A program made the translations under genes and the position numbers. Shown here piece by piece: positions 1 through 7,076 of a DNA stretch of 64,000 nucleotides. The notes beneath the pieces are model-generated. The model saw only the letters and a list, made by a program, of their open reading frames with translations, was not told the DNA's origin and searched no databases. The stretch is from an uncultured Collinsella sp. (GTDB lineage Bacteria > Actinomycetota > Coriobacteriia > Coriobacteriales > Coriobacteriaceae). The stretch lies in NCBI GenBank assembly GCA_900756765.1, contig CAAELE010000044.1:1-64000 (forward strand), given 5' to 3'. Numbering within the stretch: the first letter of the stretch is position 1; each line of letters opens with the position of its first letter.

Positions 1-12
1 CAGGTTAAACTG

Positions 13-51
13 AAGGGACTGACCCCGGAGGAGTTCCGGAGCCAGTCCCTT
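13..51. terminator. Hairpin at left edge, possible terminator of an upstream gene
   Basis: Inverted repeat AAGGGACTG (13-21) / CAGTCCCTT (43-51) with an inner CCGGA/TCCGG stem. A loose T-rich run (TTCTTATTT) starts about 10 bases later. It could end a gene lying left of the window or be one of the palindromic repeats common here. Confidence 0.4.
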
Positions 52-121
52 GCGGCGTAGTTCTTATTTAAGCCGTCCAAGTTTTGGGGTGCAGTTCAAC
101 TATGCTCGGGGCTCTTTTTAG

Positions 122-259
122 TGCAAGGGGGACAGGTTGGTTTGAACCAACGTTTTGAAGTTGCGGTGGAATACGGACTGTTTTGGCCTTTTGAGCGGCT
201 TTTCAGTCCCTATTTCACCGCAACTCATGATTGGTGCAAAGTAACCTGTCCCCAATGCG
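122..259. repeat. Composite nested palindrome (REP-like), copy 1
   Basis: Two nested inverted repeats. Outer arms 122-150 and 231-259 share the core GGGGACAGGTT / AACCTGTCCCC with some mismatches. The inner 63-bp unit, 161-223, has arms starting TTGCGGTGGAATACGGACTG and ending TATTTCACCGCAA. The inner unit recurs with identical length at 36703-36765. No ORF spans it convincingly. It looks like an intergenic REP/MITE-type element upstream of the PTS promoter. Confidence 0.75.
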
Positions 260-290
260 CCAAACAAGGAGTGTCCCTGAGTGTCGCCTA

Positions 291-325
291 AATACCGTTT
301 ATCGACGAAAAAATACCGTTCATCG
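291..325. promoter_or_regulatory. Tandem 14-bp direct repeat upstream of the PTS promoter
   Basis: AATACCGTTTATCG (291-304) and AATACCGTTCATCG (312-325) differ at one base and repeat with a 21-bp period, two helical turns. They end 10 bp before the -35 hexamer of the PTS promoter. The placement suggests an activator or repressor site on one face of the helix. The regulator is not identifiable from the sequence. Confidence 0.5.
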
Positions 326-335
326 GTCATAATGA

Positions 336-363
336 TTGTTCTGGCTTTGGGCTTGTCTACAAT
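336..363 (+). promoter_or_regulatory. Promoter of the alpha-glucoside PTS operon
   Basis: TTGTTC (336-341) and TACAAT (358-363) with a 16-bp spacer. The predicted start near 370 lies just before the RNA antitermination leader. Confidence 0.55.
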
Positions 364-383
364 AGCTCCCGTAAAAGAAATGC

Positions 384-481
384 GGAAGGTTACCGAGTCC
401 CTCGGACGTGGGCCTAACCAAAGTCTTTGAACGGGTGTGTCTCTATGGATGCATTCGCTTGATTTTGGTTGGGCTTTATTT
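384..481 (+). promoter_or_regulatory. Antiterminator/terminator leader (RAT-like) for the PTS operon
   Basis: The terminator has a 14-bp stem (412-425 with 461-474; twelve Watson-Crick and two G-U pairs) followed by TTTATTT, directly upstream of the first gene. An alternative upstream hairpin pairs 388-392 with 415-419 and 393-397 with 401-405, so it uses the 5' strand of the terminator. The two folds exclude each other. This is the arrangement controlled by BglG/LicT proteins, and such a protein is encoded at 1019. The exact RAT consensus is only loosely matched. Confidence 0.6.
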
Positions 482-499
482 ATGAAGGGACATGCCACC

Positions 500-1012
500 A
501 TGGGTTTCTTTTCTCGCCTGATGGGCGGTTCGGATGAGCAGAAGACTGCAGCTTCCGAGTTCGAAATCCTCGCTCCCGTTTCCGGCGAGCTTGTTCACCT
601 AGAAAAAACCAATGACCCCGCTTTTAGCAGCCGTGCAGTGGGCGATGGCGTTGCCGTGGTTCCCCAAGAGGGAACGGTGTGCGCTCCTGTTTCCGGCACC
701 GTCGCGGCGCTGTTTCCGACTGAGCACGCGCTGGGCATCATGTCCGATGACAGCTCCGCTCAGGTGATGCTGCATATCGGAATCGACACTGTTAAACTTG
801 AGGGCAAGGGCTTCCATGCGCTTGTTGCCCAGGGTGATCACGTTGACGCGGGCCAGCCCCTCGTCGAGGTCGATTTCGACGTGGTTCGCGCTGCCGGCTT
901 TGATCCCACGGTCTTCGTTATCGTGTGCGAGCGTCCGGAGAACTCGACTCTTCGTGAGCATGCTTCCGGCCCTGTTGCTGTTAAAGAGCCTGTCGTCTGG
1001 CTTTCCGAGTAA
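500..1012 (+). CDS. PTS EIIA component, glucose/glucoside type
   Basis: 170-residue cytoplasmic phosphocarrier of the Crr/PTS-EIIA-1 family. It receives phosphate from HPr and passes it to the EIIB domain of the transporter. Residues 20-165 form the EIIA fold with the usual APVSGELV start. Both active-site histidines are visible: H92 in LHIGIDT (phosphorylated) and H76 in TEHALG. The start at 500 is preceded by GAAGGGA at 484-490; an in-frame ATG at 482 and another at 437 are upstream, but 437 lies inside the terminator loop. It stands alone rather than fused to EIICB, and its partner EIICB at 1985 lacks an EIIA domain. First gene after the antitermination leader. Confidence 0.92.
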   Translation: MGFFSRLMGGSDEQKTAASEFEILAPVSGELVHLEKTNDPAFSSRAVGDGVAVVPQEGTVCAPVSGTVAALFPTEHALGIMSDDSSAQVMLHIGIDTVKLEGKGFHALVAQGDHVDAGQPLVEVDFDVVRAAGFDPTVFVIVCERPENSTLREHASGPVAVKEPVVWLSE

Positions 1013-1018
1013 ATTCTT

Positions 1019-1885
1019 GTGGTGGGTACCGTGGTTATCAAGCGAGTTTTTAACAACAACGTCGCAATGGTCACTTCGGACGATGGCTCCGAGCTCATCG
1101 TCATCGGTCGAGGCCTCTGCTTTGGCCGTCATGCCGGCGATGCCATCGACGAGGCGTCGATCGAAAAGACCTACGCGTTGCAGGAGGGAACTTCTCAGGA
1201 TTCGCGTACGATTGACCGCTTGGCACATCTTTTGGAGTCCATCCCCACCGTCAACCTCGTAATTTCCGAGGACATCGTTCAGATGCTTCGTCGAGAGCTC
1301 AATGTCGACATCAACGATAAGATTCTCATCGCTCTCGCAGACCATATCAGCCTCGCCCTCGAGCGCGAGCGCAAGGGCGTTCCCTGTGAGAATCCGTTGC
1401 TGCTCGAGATCCAGCAGTTCTATCGCAAGGAGTATGCGCTTGCGGGCCGTGCGCTGCAGATTATCAAGGAGTATATGGGCATCCAGATGAGCGAGGAGGA
1501 GCAGGGTTTCATTACCTTGCATATCGTCAACGCCACCATGCCGCAGCGCTCTGACCGCCTGATTGTTTCGGTCCAGCTTGTTCGCGACGTGCTTGCGATT
1601 GTTTCCGATCGCTATGCCACGACCCTCGATGACACCTCGCTGCCTTACGAACGCTTCGTTCGTCACCTGCAGTTTTTCGCACAGCGAGCGCTCGATCCTG
1701 CGGCCGGGCAAATCAACGGAGACGCGCTGTTCCGAATCGATGAAACGGTGTATCCGTGCGCATTCTCGTGCGCGGACGCCATAGCCGCCCACTTGTCGTC
1801 TACCTATAACGTTGTCGTTACCGATGCCGAGAAGAGTTATCTCGCATATCACATTGTTAACCTGCTTGGAGAACCTGGTCTCTAG
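1019..1885 (+). CDS. BglG/LicT-family transcriptional antiterminator
   Basis: About 288 residues. The N-terminal RNA-binding CAT domain (VIKRVFNNNVAMV, first 55 residues) is followed by two PTS regulation domains. Conserved PRD histidines are visible in LADHISLALE and LHIVNA (PRD1) and in RHLQFFAQR and AYHIVNLL (PRD2). Family members bind a ribonucleic antiterminator hairpin when their PRDs are correctly phosphorylated by the PTS. The obvious target is the overlapping hairpin pair at 384-481 in the leader of this operon. It starts with GTG seven bases after the EIIA stop; a second GTG at 1031 would start at VIKRVF, closer to family norms. Confidence 0.93.
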   Translation: MVGTVVIKRVFNNNVAMVTSDDGSELIVIGRGLCFGRHAGDAIDEASIEKTYALQEGTSQDSRTIDRLAHLLESIPTVNLVISEDIVQMLRRELNVDINDKILIALADHISLALERERKGVPCENPLLLEIQQFYRKEYALAGRALQIIKEYMGIQMSEEEQGFITLHIVNATMPQRSDRLIVSVQLVRDVLAIVSDRYATTLDDTSLPYERFVRHLQFFAQRALDPAAGQINGDALFRIDETVYPCAFSCADAIAAHLSSTYNVVVTDAEKSYLAYHIVNLLGEPGL

Positions 1886-1984
1886 GCATAACGTGCCCAC
1901 ACATCGATTGATATAAGGCAAGGCTCACGGTCTTGTCCAGGGCACACCTATCTCAATTTGCGGAAAAGGAAGGGGAGTACCGCT

Positions 1985-3601
1985 ATGACCGCAAAAAAGA
2001 AGTTCAATTTCAAAGCGCCGTTGGAGGTGTTCGCGAAGTCGATCGTTCAGCCGATGATGTATCTCTCGGTTGCCGGCATCCTGCTCATCGTGGGCATCAT
2101 TCTGACCAACAAGACCATCTGCGCCATGGTCCCTGTGCTGGGCTCCGGTCCGTTCCAGCTTGTGGGCGCCGTTGTCTATCAGTCGCTGATGTTTATCATC
2201 AACAACCTCTCGATTCTGTTCTGCGTGGGCATCGCCGGCGCCATGGCAAAGAAGAACAAGGGCCACGCTTCGCTGATCGCCCTGATGTCGTTCTTCCTGT
2301 TCCTGCAGGCCAATAACATCGTGCTCAACGCCACCGGTTCTCTTGCCGAGGCGAGCGGCATGCTCGGCCTTACCGGAACCGGCCAGGCCACCGTTATGGG
2401 CATCCAGGTGCTCGATACCGGCGTGTTCGGCGGCATCATTCTTGGTTGCATCACCGGTGCCGTGTTTAACAAGTACTCGAACAAGCAGTTCCCCATTGCC
2501 CTTTCGATGTTCTCGGGCGTTCGCTTCCCGTTCCTGATCATGATCATCATCTCCTGGATCATGGGCGCTGGCTTCTGCATCGTTTGGCCTCCGGTTCAGG
2601 GTGCCATCTCCTCCGTTGCCGGCATCATTAAGGAGTCGGGCAACATCGGTCTGTTTATCTACGGCATGCTCAACAAGCTGCTCGTTCCCACCGGTCTGCA
2701 CCACCTCATCTACACCCCGTTCCAGTTCTCCGATGTGGGCGGCACCCTTACGCTGGGTGATCAGGTTATCGCCGGCGCCTATCCCATCCGTGTCGCCGAG
2801 ATGGCAATGACGGGCCAACCCTTCTCCGATAGCACCTACTTCAACAGCTACACCTTCAACAACCTGTGGCCCTACATCGGTATCGGTCTCGCCTTTATCT
2901 TCACCGCTTACAAGGGGAACAAGGATAAGACCAAGGCCGTTATCATCCCGCTGATCATCACCGCCGTGCTCTCCTGTGTCACCGAGCCCATGGACTTCCT
3001 CTTTGTCTTTGCCGCTCCCGTGCTCTTTGTCGTTCACTCGGTTCTTTCCGGCATCTTCCTGGTCCTGCTCAAGGTCCTCTCCGTGCCCGCTTCGACTGCA
3101 GGCGGCATCATCAACATCGTGGTTTCCAACCTGGTCCTCGGTGTCGACAAGACCAACTGGCCGGTTATGCTGGTGCTTGGAGTCGTCAACGCCGCTCTGT
3201 ACTTCTTCCTCTTCACCTTCCTTATTAAGAAGCTCAACCTCCACACGCCTGGTCGCGAGGAAGAGTCCGAGCTTGCTGAGTCCGTTGCCGAGGGCGAGGC
3301 CGCCGCGTCTGTCGCGGTGAAGCAGGGCGCTGTTGCCGCAGCTCCTGCAGAGGGCGTCGATGCGGGCATTGCCGACCTGGTCGCAGGTCTTGGTGGCAAG
3401 GACAACATCGAGGAGCTCGAGAACTGCTTTACGCGTCTCCGCGTGAACGTTAAGAACCCGGACCTCATCAATGAGGACCTCATCAACCACGTGCCCAACA
3501 GCGGCATCAACCGCAACGGCAACAATATCCAGATCATCTTTGGCATGAAGGTCGCCGAGATGCGCGACAAGGTCGAAAACGCAATTGAGAAGGAGCAGTA
3601 A
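1985..3601 (+). CDS. PTS EIICB, maltose/alpha-glucoside type
   Basis: 538-residue membrane permease that takes up and phosphorylates a glucoside. The EIIC domain, about residues 10-425, has around ten hydrophobic segments including the substrate region LVPTGLHHLIYTPF. A polar linker rich in Ala/Glu follows, then a C-terminal EIIB domain from about 455 with the phospho-Cys motif LENCFTRLRV. Order EIIC-EIIB without EIIA matches the MalX/GlvC group. The ATG at 1985 follows GGAAGGGGAG. The 99 bases between the antiterminator gene and this start contain only a weak GTGCCC/GGGCAC inverted repeat. The downstream GH4 alpha-glucosidase points to maltose or a related alpha-glucoside as substrate. Confidence 0.93.
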   Translation: MTAKKKFNFKAPLEVFAKSIVQPMMYLSVAGILLIVGIILTNKTICAMVPVLGSGPFQLVGAVVYQSLMFIINNLSILFCVGIAGAMAKKNKGHASLIALMSFFLFLQANNIVLNATGSLAEASGMLGLTGTGQATVMGIQVLDTGVFGGIILGCITGAVFNKYSNKQFPIALSMFSGVRFPFLIMIIISWIMGAGFCIVWPPVQGAISSVAGIIKESGNIGLFIYGMLNKLLVPTGLHHLIYTPFQFSDVGGTLTLGDQVIAGAYPIRVAEMAMTGQPFSDSTYFNSYTFNNLWPYIGIGLAFIFTAYKGNKDKTKAVIIPLIITAVLSCVTEPMDFLFVFAAPVLFVVHSVLSGIFLVLLKVLSVPASTAGGIINIVVSNLVLGVDKTNWPVMLVLGVVNAALYFFLFTFLIKKLNLHTPGREEESELAESVAEGEAAASVAVKQGAVAAAPAEGVDAGIADLVAGLGGKDNIEELENCFTRLRVNVKNPDLINEDLINHVPNSGINRNGNNIQIIFGMKVAEMRDKVENAIEKEQ

Positions 3602-3604
3602 ACA

Positions 3605-4987
3605 ATGATCATTACTCTGTGTGGTGGCGGATCCACCTTTACCCCCGGCATCGTCAAGTCCATCGCTCTTCGCAAGGACGAGCTCGACGTTGACGAGATT
3701 CGTCTGTACGACATCAACGAGGAGCGCCAGCGCAAGATCGGCGTGCTCGTGGACTGGATTCTGCACGAGGACCTCGGCCTGGACATCAAGCTCACGGTGA
3801 CCACCGACAAAAAGACGGCTTTTACCGACGCGAGCTTCGTGTTTGCCCAGATGCGCGTGGGCGGCTACGCCATGCGCGAGCAGGACGAGAAGATTCCGCT
3901 GCGTCACGGTTGTGTGGGTCAGGAGACCTGCGGTTGCGGCGGCCTTGCCTACGGCATGCGCACCATCTTCCCCATGGTCGAGCTGATCGATGACGTTGAG
4001 AAGTACGCCAAGAAGGACTACTGGATTCTCAACTACTCCAACCCTGCCGCCATCGTGTCCGAGGGCTGCCGTGTGCTGCGCCCCAACGCTCGCATCATCA
4101 ACATCTGCGACATGCCGATCGCGATCATCGACGTGGTTTGCGCCGCGCTCGATATCGACAAGAAGGATGTCGAGTACGATTACTTTGGCCTCAACCACTT
4201 TGGTTGGTTCACCTCGATCCGCCACAAGGGCGAGGAGGTGCTCCCGCAGCTGCGCGAGTACATCAAGGAGCACGAGATTCTGCTGCCTGATTCCTACCTT
4301 AAGGGCATGGGCTCGCTGATGTCCAAGAAGCCCGAGGAGGCCACCGACGAGCATCCCGAGCAGAACCGCCACACCAAGGGCAGCTGGTACTACGTCTGGA
4401 AGGGCGAGTACGAGATCATGGAGTGCTTCCCGGAGTACCTGCCCAACACGTATCTGAACTACTACCTGCAGCAGAAGGAGTTCGTCGAGCATTCCAACCC
4501 CGAGCGCACCCGTGCTAACGAGGTCGAGGAGACACGCGAGAAGAACCTCTTTGATGGCATCGACCACTACGAGAAGACGGGCGAGATCGACGAGAGCACG
4601 TTCTATGCGGGTAGCCACGGCGACTGGATTGCCGACCTGGCCATCGCTCTGAAGAACGATACCAAGCAGCGCTTCCTGGTCATCTGCGAGAACAAGGGCG
4701 CTATCCCCAACATGCCCTACGACGCTATGGTCGAGCTGCCTGCCTACATTGGCAAGAACGGCCCCGAGGTCATCAGCCGCGACAACATTCCGCTGTTCCA
4801 GCAGGGTCTTATGATGCAGCAGCTGAACTCCGAGAAGCTCGTGGTCGAGGCCACGATCGAGGGTTCGTACGAGAAGGCGCTCAAGGCCTTTACGCTGAAC
4901 AAGACCGTGCCTTCGATGAAGGTCGCCAAGGAGGTTCTCGACGACATGATCGAGGCCAACAAGGGTTACTGGCCCGAGCTTAAGTAA
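3605..4987 (+). CDS. glvA: 6-phospho-alpha-glucosidase, GH4 family
   Basis: 460 residues. Hydrolyses the 6-phosphoglucoside delivered by the PTS, using NAD and a divalent metal by the GH4 redox-elimination mechanism. NAD-binding loop CGGGSTFTPG at residues 6-15. NYSNP at 143-147. The CDMP motif at 168-171 is diagnostic for alpha-specific GH4 enzymes (beta enzymes carry CNVP/CNIP). Metal ligands are likely C168 and H198 in GLNHFGW. It closely resembles B. subtilis GlvA over its whole length. It begins three bases after the EIICB stop, so the two are probably translated together. Confidence 0.94.
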   Translation: MIITLCGGGSTFTPGIVKSIALRKDELDVDEIRLYDINEERQRKIGVLVDWILHEDLGLDIKLTVTTDKKTAFTDASFVFAQMRVGGYAMREQDEKIPLRHGCVGQETCGCGGLAYGMRTIFPMVELIDDVEKYAKKDYWILNYSNPAAIVSEGCRVLRPNARIINICDMPIAIIDVVCAALDIDKKDVEYDYFGLNHFGWFTSIRHKGEEVLPQLREYIKEHEILLPDSYLKGMGSLMSKKPEEATDEHPEQNRHTKGSWYYVWKGEYEIMECFPEYLPNTYLNYYLQQKEFVEHSNPERTRANEVEETREKNLFDGIDHYEKTGEIDESTFYAGSHGDWIADLAIALKNDTKQRFLVICENKGAIPNMPYDAMVELPAYIGKNGPEVISRDNIPLFQQGLMMQQLNSEKLVVEATIEGSYEKALKAFTLNKTVPSMKVAKEVLDDMIEANKGYWPELK

Positions 4988-5019
4988 AAGCAACAGGGTC
5001 GCTGACAGCATGCCTGGAG

Positions 5020-5063
5020 CAATGCCCCGTCCACGTGATTGCGTGGGCGGGGCATTGTCATTT
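5020..5063 (+). terminator. Terminator of the PTS operon
   Basis: Arms CAATGCCCCGTCCACG (5020-5035) and CGTGGGCGGGGCATTG (5042-5057), one mismatch, 6-base loop, followed by TCATTT. Confidence 0.8.
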
Positions 5064-5158
5064 GGTAACGCGTTTTATCAAATATGGCATTTATCTGCGG
5101 TAATGTTCTATTTCACCGCCGAGGGTGACATTTCATACCGCCTGCCGAACTGCGTGGA

Positions 5159-5179
5159 GACCTAACAACTTTTTAGGTC
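5159..5179. promoter_or_regulatory. Short perfect inverted repeat upstream of the hydrogenase operon
   Basis: GACCTAA (5159-5165) / TTAGGTC (5173-5179), about 65 bases before the first start codon of the hydrogenase operon. It could be an operator or a leader hairpin. Confidence 0.35.
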
Positions 5180-5243
5180 AGTGTTGTGCGTGTAGCAACT
5201 TCGCCCGGCCTCGCCTCCGGGCTGCCGCATGAGAGGGGATTTT

Positions 5244-7076
5244 ATGGCACGACTGCACGTAATGGAACGCAGCCACGCTCAGGCCGTCATGGACGACCTA
5301 CATGATGCGCTTGGGCGCCGTCTGGCGGTGAGTTCGCTCGCCCCGTGCCCCGTCGAGTTTACGGCGGCGCTCGTCAACCTGTGCTCCACCCAGAGCTGCG
5401 GCAAGTGCACGCCCTGCCGCGTGGGCCTGAGCGCGCTGAGCGACCTGCTCGCCGATGTGCTCGAGGGCCGCGCCGACGAGTCCATGCTCAACTTGATTGA
5501 GCGCACCGCCCGCACCATCTATCTTTCGAGCGACTGCGCCATCGGTTACGAGGCCGGCGCCATGGCACTCACCGCCATCCGCGGTTTCCGCGATGATTTT
5601 GAGCACCATATCCGCGAGCACTCCTGTGGCTTTGACCGCGAGGCCCGCGTCCCGTGCGTCTCGGGCTGCCCGGCGCACGTCGACATTCCCGGTTACATTT
5701 CGCTGGTCGAGGCCGGCCACTATGCCGATGCCGTCAAGGTCATCCGCAAGAACAACCCGCTGCCGCTCGTCTGCGGTTTGGTGTGCGAGCATCCCTGCGA
5801 GATGCACTGCCGTCGCGGCATGGTCGACGATCCCATGAACATCCTCGCCCTCAAGCGTTTTGCCGTTGAGCACGGCGACCTCAACGATTACAAGCCCAGC
5901 GTGGCCGACAACACCGGCAAGCGCGTCGCCGTGATCGGCGGCGGCCCGGCCGGTCTTTCTTGCGCCTACTACCTGGCCGTGATGGGCCACAAGGTGACCA
6001 TTTTTGAGCAGCGCCACCACCTGGGTGGCATGCTGCGCTACGGAATCCCCAGCTATCGTCTGCCGCGCGAGCGCCTGCAGGCCGAGATCGACTGGATCAT
6101 GAGCGCCGGCATCGATGTGGAACTCGACCACTCCGTGAACGGCGAGGAGCTCGCCCGTCTACGCGACGAGTTCGATGCCGTCTACCTAGCCATCGGTGCC
6201 CACAGCGACAAGAAGCTCGGCCTTCCGGGCGAAGAGGCGCCCGGCGTTGAGTCGGCCGTCAAGATGCTGCGTGCCATCGGTGATGACGAGCTGCCCGACC
6301 TAAGCGGCCAGCGCGTGTGCGTCATCGGCGGCGGCAACGTTGCCATGGACGTGGCACGCTCTGCCGTGCGCTGCGGTGCCGAAAAGGTAAGCATCGTCTA
6401 CCGCCGTCGCATCTGCGATATGACGGCCCAGGATGCCGAGATCGCCGGTGCCCAGGCCGAGGGCTGCGAAGTGCTGGAGCTGACAGCCCCGCTCGCCATC
6501 GAGACGGGCGAGGACGGTCGCGTGAACGGCCTGCGCGTGCAGCCGCAGATTATCGGCGAGCCCCGCCGCGGTCGTCCGGCTCCGCGTGCCGCCGCCACGC
6601 CCGAGCACGTCATCCCCTGCGAGCGCGTGTTCGTCGCCATTGGCCAGGACATCGATTCCAAGCCGTTTGAGGAGATGGGCATTGCCTGCAAGTGGGGCTG
6701 CGTCGTCACCGATTCGGATGGCGCCGTGCCCAACTTCGATGGCCTCTTTAGCGGCGGCGACTGCCAGACCGGCCCCGCTACCGTCATCCGCGCCATCAAT
6801 GCCGGCCGCGTGGCTTCGGCAAACATCGACCGCTATCTGGGCTTCGACCACAAGATCAAGCTCGACGTGGAGCTGCCGACCGTCCAGTTTAAGGGCAAGC
6901 ACGAGTGCGGCCGCTGCGAGCTGGGCGAGCGCGAGGCCGGCGAGCGCATTCACGATTGGAATCTGGTCGAGCAGGGTCTCACCGAGCAGGAGGCGCGCCA
7001 GGAGGCGAGCCGCTGCCTGCGCTGCGACCACTTTGGCTTTGGCGCGTTCCGCGGAGGGAGGAACCTGGAATGGTAG
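5244..7076 (+). CDS. Truncated NuoF-type 4Fe-4S domain fused to GltD-like NAD(P)H oxidoreductase
   Basis: About 610 residues. Residues 1-120 match only the last part of NuoF/HydB, the 4Fe-4S binding region with SCGKCTPCRVG; the FMN/NADH domain is absent. Next comes a GltD-type FeS region (CVSGCPAHVDIPGY, then CGLVCEHPCEMHCRR). A pyridine nucleotide-disulfide oxidoreductase module follows, with two Rossmann motifs (VAVIGGGPAGLSCA and VCVIGGGNVAMDVA) and a C-terminal CGRC/CLRC cysteine set. It probably passes electrons between NAD(P)H and ferredoxin-type clusters and is the diaphorase partner of the hydrogenase encoded by the overlapping next gene. Start at 5244 chosen for GAGAGGGGA at 5231-5239. 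Physiological cofactor and direction are inferred. Confidence 0.85.
   Translation: MARLHVMERSHAQAVMDDLHDALGRRLAVSSLAPCPVEFTAALVNLCSTQSCGKCTPCRVGLSALSDLLADVLEGRADESMLNLIERTARTIYLSSDCAIGYEAGAMALTAIRGFRDDFEHHIREHSCGFDREARVPCVSGCPAHVDIPGYISLVEAGHYADAVKVIRKNNPLPLVCGLVCEHPCEMHCRRGMVDDPMNILALKRFAVEHGDLNDYKPSVADNTGKRVAVIGGGPAGLSCAYYLAVMGHKVTIFEQRHHLGGMLRYGIPSYRLPRERLQAEIDWIMSAGIDVELDHSVNGEELARLRDEFDAVYLAIGAHSDKKLGLPGEEAPGVESAVKMLRAIGDDELPDLSGQRVCVIGGGNVAMDVARSAVRCGAEKVSIVYRRRICDMTAQDAEIAGAQAEGCEVLELTAPLAIETGEDGRVNGLRVQPQIIGEPRRGRPAPRAAATPEHVIPCERVFVAIGQDIDSKPFEEMGIACKWGCVVTDSDGAVPNFDGLFSGGDCQTGPATVIRAINAGRVASANIDRYLGFDHKIKLDVELPTVQFKGKHECGRCELGEREAGERIHDWNLVEQGLTEQEARQEASRCLRCDHFGFGAFRGGRNLEW

Noticed and set aside
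118..501. 127-codon minus-strand frame at the left edge
   Set aside because: It runs through a palindrome, a promoter and a terminator stem; no protein family.
1890..1956. GTGCCC/GGGCAC pair before EIICB as a second antiterminator site
   Set aside because: Arms are short, about 55 bases apart, and no T-tract follows.
1925..5011. Very long open frame on the minus strand opposite EIICB and the GH4 gene
   Set aside because: Antisense shadow of two well-identified genes; the translation shows low-complexity His/Leu/Val/Asp patterns and no family.
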